Assembly (NCBI GenBank): GCA_964596645.1
Contig: CAZQVB010000017.1
Location: 1-64,000, forward strand
Source of the DNA: CAVQEK01 sp964596645
Lineage (GTDB): Bacteria > Bacteroidota > Bacteroidia > Cytophagales > Cyclobacteriaceae
Reading direction: 5' to 3'
Length of the DNA stretch: 64,000 nucleotides
The translations under genes and the position numbers were made by a program. Positions 26,794 through 34,954 of this stretch are shown here, piece after piece. The notes beneath the pieces were generated by a model that saw only the letters and a list, made by a program, of their open reading frames with translations, was not told the origin of the DNA and did no database searches. The first letter of the stretch is position 1, and each line of letters starts with the position of its first letter.

Positions 26794-27807
26794 GTGAACA
26801 AGCGCTTTATAATCTTCTCATTCATTTTTTTACTGCAGGCCACCCTTCAATTTGCACTGGGCCAAAGCAGCAATCTGAATACCGATGCTAAAACCATAAC
26901 GTATGAAGAGCTGTACGACAATCCGTACGACATCAGCAAGCTTTTCATTCATATACAGCCCATCTACGGCGAATTTTTCTCCACCAATTCCACCGCAGGT
27001 TTTGGGCTGGAAGCGCAGTATTATCACGAAAACCTGTTTGATGTAAAAGCCAGCGCACGCATACCCTACTATCGCCGTACAGACCTGGTGCGCGATGCGG
27101 CCTTCAAAAATGCAACGACCGACAACGAGCCACGGAGCTACAACTATTTCGAAATGGTGGGCACCTACCATGTGGTAGATCGTGAGGAAGATTCGGAGAC
27201 GAAGTTTATTTTATTCTCCAATAGGTACAAAGGCGATAAATGGGCGGCTACTGTACCACTGCATACGGTGATACCCACCAAAATGAGACGCATCTACGGC
27301 GTGCGGGTTGGTGGCTTTTCATATGCTACGGCTATATCGTATGAAAATCTCTTGAAAGATCAGGGCGTGGAATTGATCAGCGATGAAGGTCAGCCAATGG
27401 ATGATGCCGCATCGGTATATGGCGACATGACGGTGCAGGGTGCATACCTCGGCGCTTCCATGACCATAATAAAAAACGTGGCCGTGCAACCCGACAAAAT
27501 CTATGGCACCCTGGTGAACGACCTGATCTTCAATACCTACTTCGATATCATGTTTGCCCCTTCCATCAATATTCAGCACATATTTCTGAACGAAATACGA
27601 TATGCCTCCGATCCCGTGGAGCAGAATATGTTTGGCTTCCGCCTGGGTATCGATGGCAAATTCAACCGCGATGTAGGCTGGGGCTATAATATCGAACTGG
27701 GTCACAGGCCGGGCTTGCAGAAGTCGGGATTTTATGTACTGGGAAAGATCAGCTTTCCGGTGTTTTCCACACAGCTCCGTCATCAGGTAGAGAGCTTCGG
27801 CAAGTAG
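26794..27807 (+). CDS. Outer-membrane beta-barrel-like protein of unknown function
   Basis: 337 residues. The frame starts at GTG; the following KRFIIFSFIFLLQATLQFALGQ is a clear signal peptide, and no ATG is available upstream in frame. The mature part alternates polar and aromatic residues in many short strands (for example NLFDVKASARIPYYRR, DVGWGYNIELGHRPG) and ends with a strand and FGK, as in outer-membrane barrels. There are no recognisable domain motifs. It has its own promoter and is convergent with the Gmad2 lipoprotein gene, four bases between stops. Not assigned to a named family. Confidence 0.7.
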   Translation: MNKRFIIFSFIFLLQATLQFALGQSSNLNTDAKTITYEELYDNPYDISKLFIHIQPIYGEFFSTNSTAGFGLEAQYYHENLFDVKASARIPYYRRTDLVRDAAFKNATTDNEPRSYNYFEMVGTYHVVDREEDSETKFILFSNRYKGDKWAATVPLHTVIPTKMRRIYGVRVGGFSYATAISYENLLKDQGVELISDEGQPMDDAASVYGDMTVQGAYLGASMTIIKNVAVQPDKIYGTLVNDLIFNTYFDIMFAPSINIQHIFLNEIRYASDPVEQNMFGFRLGIDGKFNRDVGWGYNIELGHRPGLQKSGFYVLGKISFPVFSTQLRHQVESFGK

Positions 27808-27811
27808 CGCC

Positions 27812-28891
27812 TTATTTGGGTGGGAATATGACGGGTAGTTGGTAGTGCCGATCGTGCTCGGGCAGCCCGGAGGCATTCGCCCTTTCCAACACCAGCATAC
27901 CGCGCTCATCGTCGGGTGCGTCAAATTCCAGCGTGGCGCTGAAATCAACAAAATCTTCCGTCATCCACTCCCCATCGGCCTGGGCATAACTTTCGGTCAG
28001 TACATTGCCATGAGCGTCGAGCAGCTTTACAGGGAAATTGGCCTCGAAAAACCAATAACCCTTCGCCTTACCCTTTATGGTGAGGGGTGAAGTGACATCC
28101 ATGTTGGGTAGCGGTTTTTCCACCTGTATCAATTGGCCAATGGGCGCTTTTATGTTGCCTGCTCCCAGTTGCATGGTCGACAATATTTTATCCACTACTC
28201 TCTTATCACTGCTCCTCACCTCCCCCTCGCGTACAAAGCGGTCGCCAGCCAGTGGGTCGCAGCGTTCCAATGGCTTTTCATCGCCCGACTTTGCATCATA
28301 GCAAGTGGCTGTAAAGTGACGAAGACCATACTGTGCAAAGATGAAGCCCTCCGCGCTCCAGCCGTCTGGCGGATCGGCCGGCACCAAAAAATAGGCCCAA
28401 ATGCTGCTGTCATTAAGTAGAAAGACCTTGGATTGCTCAGCATCCCACTCGAACCTCAGCTCAGGATTGATCATTGCGTTGGCGCTTATAGTTTTGGAAG
28501 CGCCTGAGGGCAACTCCGTGCCTATTCCTTTTGGCCAAATGGCCACGTAGCCCAGCCCGGCATCACCATGTAGATGCAGGGGTGTGGCCTGCTCCGCTCC
28601 ACGCCCCTTGGGAAATATGTTGATAGACAGTGCATTGCCGGCTGTTTGTATTTGTTCCAGCAATATCCACTCAGCAGGGTATTCCAGCGAAATATTATAG
28701 TCGCTGCTGTTGTACGACTCCATTTCGCGAATGATCGGCACGTCTTCATTTGCGGTGTGGGTCGATGAATCGGCATGAGAGGACGCATCCTTGCCGCCGG
28801 TTTGGCGATTGTCGCAGGCACATAAGGTACTGATCAGCAGCAGTAACGTATAGGAAAATGAGCTAAGCGTGGTGGTTGCGTTTCGGGTCAT
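27812..28891 (-). CDS. Lipoprotein with C-terminal Gmad2 immunoglobulin-like domain
   Basis: 359 residues. The signal peptide ends in a lipobox (LCAC, Cys near residue 26), followed by a Ser/Thr/His-rich linker. The middle (about 50-240) is a two-part beta domain with EYPAEWILLEQIQ. Residues 258-358 match the Gmad2 pattern: VTSPLTIKGKAKGYWFFEANFPVKL, then a D-A-H-G-N turn, ending PVIFP. Gmad2 domains occur in spore-germination and envelope proteins and probably bind ligands; their role in Gram-negative bacteria is unknown. The gene is convergent with the barrel-like protein. A GC hairpin lies upstream at 29006-29033 without a T-run. Confidence 0.75.
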   Translation of the reverse strand: MTRNATTTLSSFSYTLLLLISTLCACDNRQTGGKDASSHADSSTHTANEDVPIIREMESYNSSDYNISLEYPAEWILLEQIQTAGNALSINIFPKGRGAEQATPLHLHGDAGLGYVAIWPKGIGTELPSGASKTISANAMINPELRFEWDAEQSKVFLLNDSSIWAYFLVPADPPDGWSAEGFIFAQYGLRHFTATCYDAKSGDEKPLERCDPLAGDRFVREGEVRSSDKRVVDKILSTMQLGAGNIKAPIGQLIQVEKPLPNMDVTSPLTIKGKAKGYWFFEANFPVKLLDAHGNVLTESYAQADGEWMTEDFVDFSATLEFDAPDDERGMLVLERANASGLPEHDRHYQLPVIFPPK

Positions 28892-29005
28892 GTTCAGTGG
28901 CGGTTGAAATGTAAAGACACGACAGCCGCTGGGAAATGATTACAGTGTGACCGCCGTACATTTTTTAACCGCACTTTGTGTGTTTGGTTTTTTTGGCTGT
29001 GCCCG

Positions 29006-29033
29006 ACACCTTCCTTTACTGGTGCCGGATAAA
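29006..29033. repeat. Hairpin CCGACACC / GGTGCCGG downstream of the tolC-like gene
   Basis: Eight pairs, one of them G-T, around a loop of about 10 bases in the gap between the TolC-like gene's stop and the lipoprotein gene's start. A T-run precedes it on the plus strand rather than following it, so it is not a standard terminator in that direction. It may slow or end minus-strand transcription after the efflux operon. Confidence 0.35.
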
Positions 29034-29075
29034 TAATGAAAAGCCGTAGTTGGGATTGAAGCGACAGTGTATTAA

Positions 29076-30395
29076 TTAATATTCACGCAAGCGAAGGCCA
29101 CCGCTGAGCTGCTCAATGTTGAGGGTGGCCAATATGGCGGCATATTCTGCGGCGAGCAAGCGGCTTTCGCCTTCTATCTCGCGGCTTTGTATTTCACGAA
29201 AGTCGATCTCGTTGATGCCGCCGAGCCGGTATTTTTCCATGGCAATGTCAAGATTTTTTCGTGTCACCTTCAGGTTGGCCCGTTCAAGGCCTATTTCCTG
29301 CATGGCCGTATTGTAGCGATTGTATGATTTGTACAATTCTACCTCGGCATTGTTCAGCACCTGGTCACTTTGTATCTGTGCGCTTTGGTAGCGAATATTC
29401 AGGTTTTCCACTTCACGCCTTCTGTTGTTGCCATCGAAGAGGTTGTAGCGCAGGCGAAAACCGTACGAATAGCCATAGCTTCGGTTGGACTCCAAAAGCC
29501 CCACCTCGCTGGTGGACTTGAAATAGCTGTAATCGCCAAACAGATCGAGTTGCGGGAAAAAGCGGCTCCTGCCTTCTTCTATTTGCAGTTGACTCAGCTT
29601 CTGGTCGGCACGAGCCATCATCAGGTTTATATTTTGACTGCGAAGTTGGCCGAGGGCATCTTCATACGCTACCACAGGCACCATTTCTATGTTTTGCTCG
29701 GCGGCAAAAGGTGTATCGGCCGGCCTGGCCGCTATGGCATTGATATCGGCTTTCAGATTATCGATGATGAGATACTGCCTCAGCAACAGCGTGCTGTCCA
29801 GGCTGTAGTCAGTGATGGCCTGATTGCGATCTAACTCAGAGGATGCGCCAAGCTCAAACTTTCGCTCCGCCAGCAACAACCTGCTACGCGATACTGACAG
29901 GCTCACATTGAGCACCTGAAGCAGCTTTTGCTGTTGCACAAGTTCATAATACAGCGAAGCCAGGTCGAGGTACATGCGCTCCACCTCGAGGCGTGTGCCC
30001 ATCTGCCCCAGCCTTTCCAGCTCATTGAGCATGTCTTTGGCTATAAACATTCTCATTCCGTCAAAAACAGTCCAGTTCAACTCGGCCATTGCACTGATGG
30101 AGCGGGTGTCTGCATTTTCGGCACTGCGTGTACGGCCGTCAAAGAAAATCTGGTTGGTATTGTTGCTGGTGATGGAACCATTGCCGGCAATATCGAGCGT
30201 GGGCAGAAAGCCGGCATTGCCGATGGTGTTGTTGTTGTCGGCAATGGTGGCCTCGTTGCGCTGAAGGCGAATGTTGAAGTTTTGCTGTAGTGCCTCTGCA
30301 AACAGCGCAGAAAAAGCCAACGTGTCGCCATTTTGCGCACTGGCATCTATATAGGTGAATAGTATCAGGATAATAACCACTGCCTTACGCCGCAT
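29076..30395 (-). CDS. TolC family outer-membrane efflux protein
   Basis: 439 residues with a signal peptide (ending DASAQ). Two TolC repeats of long amphipathic helices, with FAEALQQNFNIRLQRNEATIADN early and LGQLRSQNINLMMARADQ in the second half, each followed by a barrel strand segment (FRLRYNLFDGNNRRREV). It forms the outer-membrane channel and periplasmic tunnel of a tripartite pump. Its start overlaps the end of the RND permease gene by 11 bases, so it is the last gene of the MFP-RND-TolC operon. Confidence 0.93.
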   Translation of the reverse strand: MRRKAVVIILILFTYIDASAQNGDTLAFSALFAEALQQNFNIRLQRNEATIADNNNTIGNAGFLPTLDIAGNGSITSNNTNQIFFDGRTRSAENADTRSISAMAELNWTVFDGMRMFIAKDMLNELERLGQMGTRLEVERMYLDLASLYYELVQQQKLLQVLNVSLSVSRSRLLLAERKFELGASSELDRNQAITDYSLDSTLLLRQYLIIDNLKADINAIAARPADTPFAAEQNIEMVPVVAYEDALGQLRSQNINLMMARADQKLSQLQIEEGRSRFFPQLDLFGDYSYFKSTSEVGLLESNRSYGYSYGFRLRYNLFDGNNRRREVENLNIRYQSAQIQSDQVLNNAEVELYKSYNRYNTAMQEIGLERANLKVTRKNLDIAMEKYRLGGINEIDFREIQSREIEGESRLLAAEYAAILATLNIEQLSGGLRLREY

Positions 30396-33300
30396 TTTTC
30401 TGCTTCTTTTTGGAGGTGAGGAAAGTGTAAAGCGCCGGTATCACAAACAGGGTAAGCAACAGTGAAAAAGTAAGCCCACCAATGATGGCCACACCCATAG
30501 GAATGCGGCTGGTAGCTGCACCACCCAAGGCCAGCGCTATTGGCATGGCACCGAGTATGGTGGCGAGGCTGGTCATAAGTATAGGTCGAAAACGCTGCGT
30601 GGCCGCATCGATCACTGCCTCCAGCACCGACATACCATCGGCCTTGCGCTGATTGGCAAATTCTACGATGAGAATCCCGTTTTTGGTGACTATTCCTACC
30701 AGCACAATGATGCCGATCTGACTGAAAATATTGAGCGTATGGCCCAGAAAATACAAGGCCAGTAAAGCGCCGGCAAGCGCCAGCGGCACCGTGAGCATGA
30801 TGATAAGCGGGTCGGAAAAGCTTTCGAACTGGGCCGATAGCACCAGATACACCAACACCAGAGCCAGCAGGAAAGCAAACAGAAGACTGTTGGAGCTTTC
30901 TGAGAACTCTTTGGAGACACCGGCCAGACTTGTACTGAACGACTCGTCCAGTGTGGCCGCCGCTATTTGGTCCATGGCTTCCAGCCCCTGACCAATGGTG
31001 AGGCCATCGGCTACATCAGCCGATATAGTGGCCGATACGTACCTGTTGTACCGGTAGAGAATGGGCGGACTGGTTTGGTAAGTCACCTTCACCAGGTTGT
31101 CGAGCTGCACTACAGCCCCCTGCTTATTTCTCACAGCCACCGACCTTAAGTCGAGCGGCTCGTCACGGTTTTGGCGGCCCGCCTGGCCGATCACCTGGTA
31201 CTGTTTGCCGTCGAGAATAAAGTAGCCAAAGCGTATACCGCTGAAGTACAATTGCAGCGTCTCTGCCACGTCGCGCACCGATACACCCATTTCGCGTGCT
31301 TTGTTGCGGTCTATCTCTACCTTCAGTTCAGGCTTGTTGAATTTCAGGTCGATATCTACCAGCTTGAAGGCCTCATGCTCGCGTGCACGCTCGAGAAATT
31401 CCGGGATTACCTCTTTGAGGCGCTCGAAATTGGGCGCCTGTATCACATATGAAACAGGGAGTGAGCTGCCACGGCTGGTGGCGATGGTTTGCTCCTGCAC
31501 CACAAAAGAACGAGCGAAATTGTGACGTGCCAACAGGCCGGAAAGCTCTGCGGCCACTTCCGCCTGGCTCTTGTCACGCCTGGACGGCTCTACCAGATTG
31601 ATGCGTATAAAACCTGTGTTGGTGGAAACAGAAGCGCCAAAGCCTGGAGATGTGACGGTAAGAAAATTGTCTTTTTCAGGCATACTGTCCACTACAGTCA
31701 CCAACTCCATCATGTATTCATCCATCTTGTCGAACGAGGTGCCCTCTGGCGCGGTGGAAATGATGCGCAGCCTGCTCTTATCTTCCATGGGAGCCAGCTC
31801 GCTGGGCAGCAATGTACCGAGCCAGTATATGATAGCCCCACTCAGCACCATCACCACCACGGCCACCCATCGGTACCGCATGAAAGCTGTGAGCCAGTGG
31901 TTGTAGCCTGAGATCATTCCTCTGAAAAAAGGCTCTGTTTTTCTGAAAAAGACATTTTGCCGCTCGCGCTGCTTCAAGATGCGTGAGCTCATCATGGGTG
32001 TGAGTGTGAGCGATATAAATGCAGAAATGATGACGGCACCGGCCACCACTATGCCAAACTCCCGAAACAACCGGCCTGTAAGCCCCTGCAGAAAGATGAT
32101 GGGCAGGAATACGGCTGCCAGCGTAATGGTCGTAGAAATGATGGCAAAAACGATCTCTCTGGAGCCCTCGTGTGCCGCCTGAAATGGTTTCATGCCACGC
32201 TCCACCTTCGCGTAAATATTTTCCATTACTACGATGGCGTCGTCTACCACTATGCCGGTGGCCAGCACCACACCCAGCAGCGTGAGTATGTTGATGGAGA
32301 AATCGGCCACATACATGATGAAGAAGCTGCCAATAAGCGATATGGGAATGGCCACTATGGGGATGATGGTGGTGCGCCAGTCGCGCAGGAAGACGAATAT
32401 CACGATCACCACCAGGCAAAAGGCCACGACCACCGTCTCTTCTACTTCGGTGATGGCTTTGCGAATGGTGGTGGTGGTATCGAGCGCCACACCGGTTACT
32501 ATATCGGCGGGNNNNNNNNNNTCAACCCGGCGAAAGGCCTCATCCACAATATCGATATAGTTGGCGCCCGGCTGTGGATTCATGGCTATGCCTACCATGG
32601 GCACGCCACCGTCGCCGCGCAGGAGTGTGCGCTCGTTTTCGGGTGCCAGGCGGGCTATGCCAACATCGCGCATGCGTACCAGGCTGCCATTGCGCTCGGC
32701 AATGATGAGGTCGCCAAACTCCTCGGCGGTAGAGAGGCGGCCAAAAGTGCGAATGGTGAGCTCATTGGTCACGCCTTCGATGCGCCCGGACGGTATCTCC
32801 ACGTTTTGTGCGAGCAGCGCGGTGCGTACGTCGAGCGGTGTGAGCCGGTAGGCTGCCAGCTTCAGTGGGTCAAACTCCAGCCGCATGGCATATTTCTTTT
32901 CGCCCCAGATGCGAATCTCACTTACACCCGGTATGGTCTGAAGGCGTTCTTTGAAGATATTGCTGCCTATGTCGGTAAGCTCCAGCAGGTTTCGCCGATC
33001 GCTCTGTACGGTTATAGACAGTATGGTTTCTGCATCTGCATCGGATTTGTTTACAATGGGCGGATCGGCATCGGGCGGCAGCGTACGCACCGCCCGCGAT
33101 ACTTTGTCGCGCACATCGTTGGCAGCAGCTTCCATATTCACTTCCAGGTCAAACTCCACCACTATGGTGCTGCGGCCATCACTACTGGTGGAGGTCATGG
33201 TGCGTATACCAGCAATGCCACTGATCGACTCCTCCAGCGGTTCGGTGATCTGCGACTCGATCACCTCGGCATTGGCACCCGTGTAGTTGGTGGTGACAGT

Positions 33301-33435
33301 GACGATGGGAGGGTCTACACTGGGAAATTCGCGAACACCCAGATAAGTGAAGCCAATGACCCCAAACAAGATCACCGTTATGGCCATCACTATGGTGAGT
33401 ACCGGCCGCTCAATGCATGTAGATGAAATACTCAA
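30385..33435 (-). CDS. RND efflux permease (AcrB/MexB-type HAE family)
   Basis: About 1016 residues; inner-membrane proton-driven pump with twelve transmembrane helices in two halves and two large periplasmic loops. Typical are the N-terminal CIERPVLTIVMAITVILFGVIGFTYLGVREFPSVDPP, GIVVDDAIVVMENIYAKVERG (helix 4 with the proton-relay Asp pair) and SPPILYRYNRYVSATISADVADG. The start is TTG; no ATG is in frame upstream and the sequence from there aligns with the usual Met. Ten N at 32512-32521 replace codons near residue 305. The reading frame is kept, but related pumps usually have a longer segment between the R-R-V and P-A-D flanks, so the true gap may be larger. The substrate is unknown. Confidence 0.95.
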   Translation of the reverse strand: MSISSTCIERPVLTIVMAITVILFGVIGFTYLGVREFPSVDPPIVTVTTNYTGANAEVIESQITEPLEESISGIAGIRTMTSTSSDGRSTIVVEFDLEVNMEAAANDVRDKVSRAVRTLPPDADPPIVNKSDADAETILSITVQSDRRNLLELTDIGSNIFKERLQTIPGVSEIRIWGEKKYAMRLEFDPLKLAAYRLTPLDVRTALLAQNVEIPSGRIEGVTNELTIRTFGRLSTAEEFGDLIIAERNGSLVRMRDVGIARLAPENERTLLRGDGGVPMVGIAMNPQPGANYIDIVDEAFRRVXXXXPADIVTGVALDTTTTIRKAITEVEETVVVAFCLVVIVIFVFLRDWRTTIIPIVAIPISLIGSFFIMYVADFSINILTLLGVVLATGIVVDDAIVVMENIYAKVERGMKPFQAAHEGSREIVFAIISTTITLAAVFLPIIFLQGLTGRLFREFGIVVAGAVIISAFISLTLTPMMSSRILKQRERQNVFFRKTEPFFRGMISGYNHWLTAFMRYRWVAVVVMVLSGAIIYWLGTLLPSELAPMEDKSRLRIISTAPEGTSFDKMDEYMMELVTVVDSMPEKDNFLTVTSPGFGASVSTNTGFIRINLVEPSRRDKSQAEVAAELSGLLARHNFARSFVVQEQTIATSRGSSLPVSYVIQAPNFERLKEVIPEFLERAREHEAFKLVDIDLKFNKPELKVEIDRNKAREMGVSVRDVAETLQLYFSGIRFGYFILDGKQYQVIGQAGRQNRDEPLDLRSVAVRNKQGAVVQLDNLVKVTYQTSPPILYRYNRYVSATISADVADGLTIGQGLEAMDQIAAATLDESFSTSLAGVSKEFSESSNSLLFAFLLALVLVYLVLSAQFESFSDPLIIMLTVPLALAGALLALYFLGHTLNIFSQIGIIVLVGIVTKNGILIVEFANQRKADGMSVLEAVIDAATQRFRPILMTSLATILGAMPIALALGGAATSRIPMGVAIIGGLTFSLLLTLFVIPALYTFLTSKKKQKNAA
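32512..32521. other. Assembly gap (10 N) inside the RND permease gene
   Basis: Ten undetermined bases. The flanking codons stay in one frame, but the length may be nominal rather than measured. Confidence 0.99.
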
Positions 33436-33510
33436 ATTATATGGCTGCTGATCGTTATCATTAGTTTTACATCGGCAAAGCCCTCAGCCTTCATACGCTG
33501 TGGGCTCTTT

Positions 33511-34548
33511 TTAGGGGTTGATCACTTTCGCCACCTGTACGCTCATGCTGTCTTTCAGCGCAAGTAGCCCGGTAGTAGCTACGGTATCGCCTGCCTGCAG
33601 GCCTTCTGTGATCTGAACTTCCTTTTCTTTTCTAATGCCGGTACTCACTTCGCGCAGGTACGCCCTGTTGTTTTTTACAACGTATACATTTTGGCTGTTG
33701 AGCAAAGGCACAATGGCAAGCGTGGGCACCATGAGCGCATTTTCTATACGCTCGAGACCCACCGACAGCTCTACAAATGCCCCTGGCACCAGCTTAGCCT
33801 CCTTGTTCGGACTCAGGGCCCGTACCTTCAGCGCCCTGCTGGAAGGGTCTATCATTGGATCAGTGGCATATATTTCTGCCTGGTATGCCTCGTCTGTGCC
33901 CGACACGGTAAAGTCGACCATCAAGCCGTTGCGGATGCCGCCGACGTAGCGCTCGGGCAGCTCAAATTCTATTTTTACAGGATCGCGCTGCACGAGTGTG
34001 GATATGATGTCGCCTGTGGAAATGAATGCGCCATTGCTGGCATACCGCAGCCCCACATGGCCGCTGAAGGGCGCATAAATGGTGGCCTTCCGTATGCGCG
34101 ACTTCAGCAAATCCAGCTCAGCGGTCAGCTCATCTACCCTCGACTGCGATACGTCGTATTCTTCCTGACTCACGCCGCTGATGGCTATCAGTTGCTTTTT
34201 GCGTTCCAGATCTTCGGCTGCTATTTTTAGCTGAGCCTCAAATTTACTGCGCTGGGCCCTCAGTTCGGCGTCGTCGACCTTCACCAGCAGCGTGCCCTTC
34301 TGTACAAATGAACCTTCCTCGAAGTTCAGTTGCTCTATTCTGCCCGACAACTCGCTTCGCAATTCGATCTGTTCGTTGGGCAGAATGGTGCCGGAGGCCA
34401 CTATACGGTTTTCGAGCAATTTGGGTTGGGCTACATACCCTTCTACCTGCACCTGGCTGGTACTGCGCCGGTTGCCTTGCTGCTCTTTATCATCGCAGCC
34501 CATTACCAGCATCGCTACCACCATCAAACTATAATATAATGCACGCAT
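33511..34548 (-). CDS. RND efflux periplasmic adaptor (membrane fusion protein)
   Basis: 345-residue lipoprotein (lipobox LVMGC, Cys near residue 18) linking the permease to the TolC channel. It has the barrel-sandwich halves (NEQIELRSELSGRIEQLNFEEGSFVQKGTLLVKVDDAEL and KATIYAPFSGHVGLRYASNGAFISTGDIIS), a short coiled-coil hairpin (about residues 85-130) and a C-terminal beta-barrel (PTLAIVPLLNSQNVYVVKNNRAYLREVSTG). The frame begins at a TTG at 34563, but the ATG at 34548 gives a standard lipoprotein signal. It is first in the operon, 75 bases before the permease gene. Confidence 0.95.
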   Translation of the reverse strand: MRALYYSLMVVAMLVMGCDDKEQQGNRRSTSQVQVEGYVAQPKLLENRIVASGTILPNEQIELRSELSGRIEQLNFEEGSFVQKGTLLVKVDDAELRAQRSKFEAQLKIAAEDLERKKQLIAISGVSQEEYDVSQSRVDELTAELDLLKSRIRKATIYAPFSGHVGLRYASNGAFISTGDIISTLVQRDPVKIEFELPERYVGGIRNGLMVDFTVSGTDEAYQAEIYATDPMIDPSSRALKVRALSPNKEAKLVPGAFVELSVGLERIENALMVPTLAIVPLLNSQNVYVVKNNRAYLREVSTGIRKEKEVQITEGLQAGDTVATTGLLALKDSMSVQVAKVINP

Positions 34549-34713
34549 ATAGCGGTAGATCAAGTGAAATAAAGGAAATGTAATGCTTTTCTCATGATCA
34601 GTTCATATTGAACCCAAGTATGACGCTACCCGTCCGCAGCATCCGGAAGAATATGCGGCAAAACAATACAAATAAGTTGTATTGCAGAAGCAAAAATAAG
34701 CCTCAGTTCAGAA

Positions 34714-34818
34714 TTACCGGCTCAATGCTGCCAAATGCTCGCTCATGTAGACCAGGCCATATTCTTCGTTCATTGGGCCTAGTACTATGGTGATATATGG
34801 TAGAAAAAAAACACCCAT
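34714..34818 (-). other. Short open frame across the old SusD terminator, doubtful gene
   Basis: 34 codons from an ATG inside the terminator stem to TAA. The composition (GPMNEEYGLVYMSEHL) is protein-like rather than random, but it has no clear start context and no recognised relative. It could be a relic of a neighbouring gene. The rest of 34549-34803 shows nothing else. Confidence 0.2.
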
Positions 34819-34840
34819 CCGGCCGGTGCAGAATGGGTGC
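34804..34840 (-). terminator. Rho-independent terminator behind the SusD remnant
   Basis: On the minus strand CACCCAT pairs with ATGGGTG around a 14-base GC-rich loop, followed by eight T. It now lies downstream of the ThuA gene. Confidence 0.85.
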
Positions 34841-34864
34841 TGGTTGAAACTTTAAAAAAATTGA

Positions 34865-34942
34865 CTAATACCCTTCGTTCTGTTGAAACTCACCAGGGTT
34901 GCTCACCCTATCGATTTGAGTTTGTGGGATGGGCATTAAACA
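34865..34942 (-). pseudogene. Remnant of a SusD gene (last 25 codons only)
   Basis: On the minus strand the frame reads the typical SusD C-terminus: L-M-PIPQTQID, then S-N-P-G-E and the final NEGY before TAG. SusD proteins, the glycan-binding lipoproteins paired with SusC, nearly always end in a PIP-x-x-E/Q-I-D ... N-P/E-G-Y motif. An in-frame TGA at 34943-34945 cuts it off, and the bases beyond are the 3' end of the ThuA gene. So about 95% of the gene, and any SusC partner, has been lost while the terminator survived. This points to a deletion or replacement that joined the ThuA cassette to the tail of an old polysaccharide utilisation locus. Confidence 0.75.
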
Positions 34943-34954
34943 TCAGAATAAATA

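Noticed and set aside
32170..33426. 418-codon plus-strand frame opposite the RND permease
   Set aside because: It is a mirror of the well-conserved permease gene, with no recognisable motif of its own; the permease frame explains the sequence.
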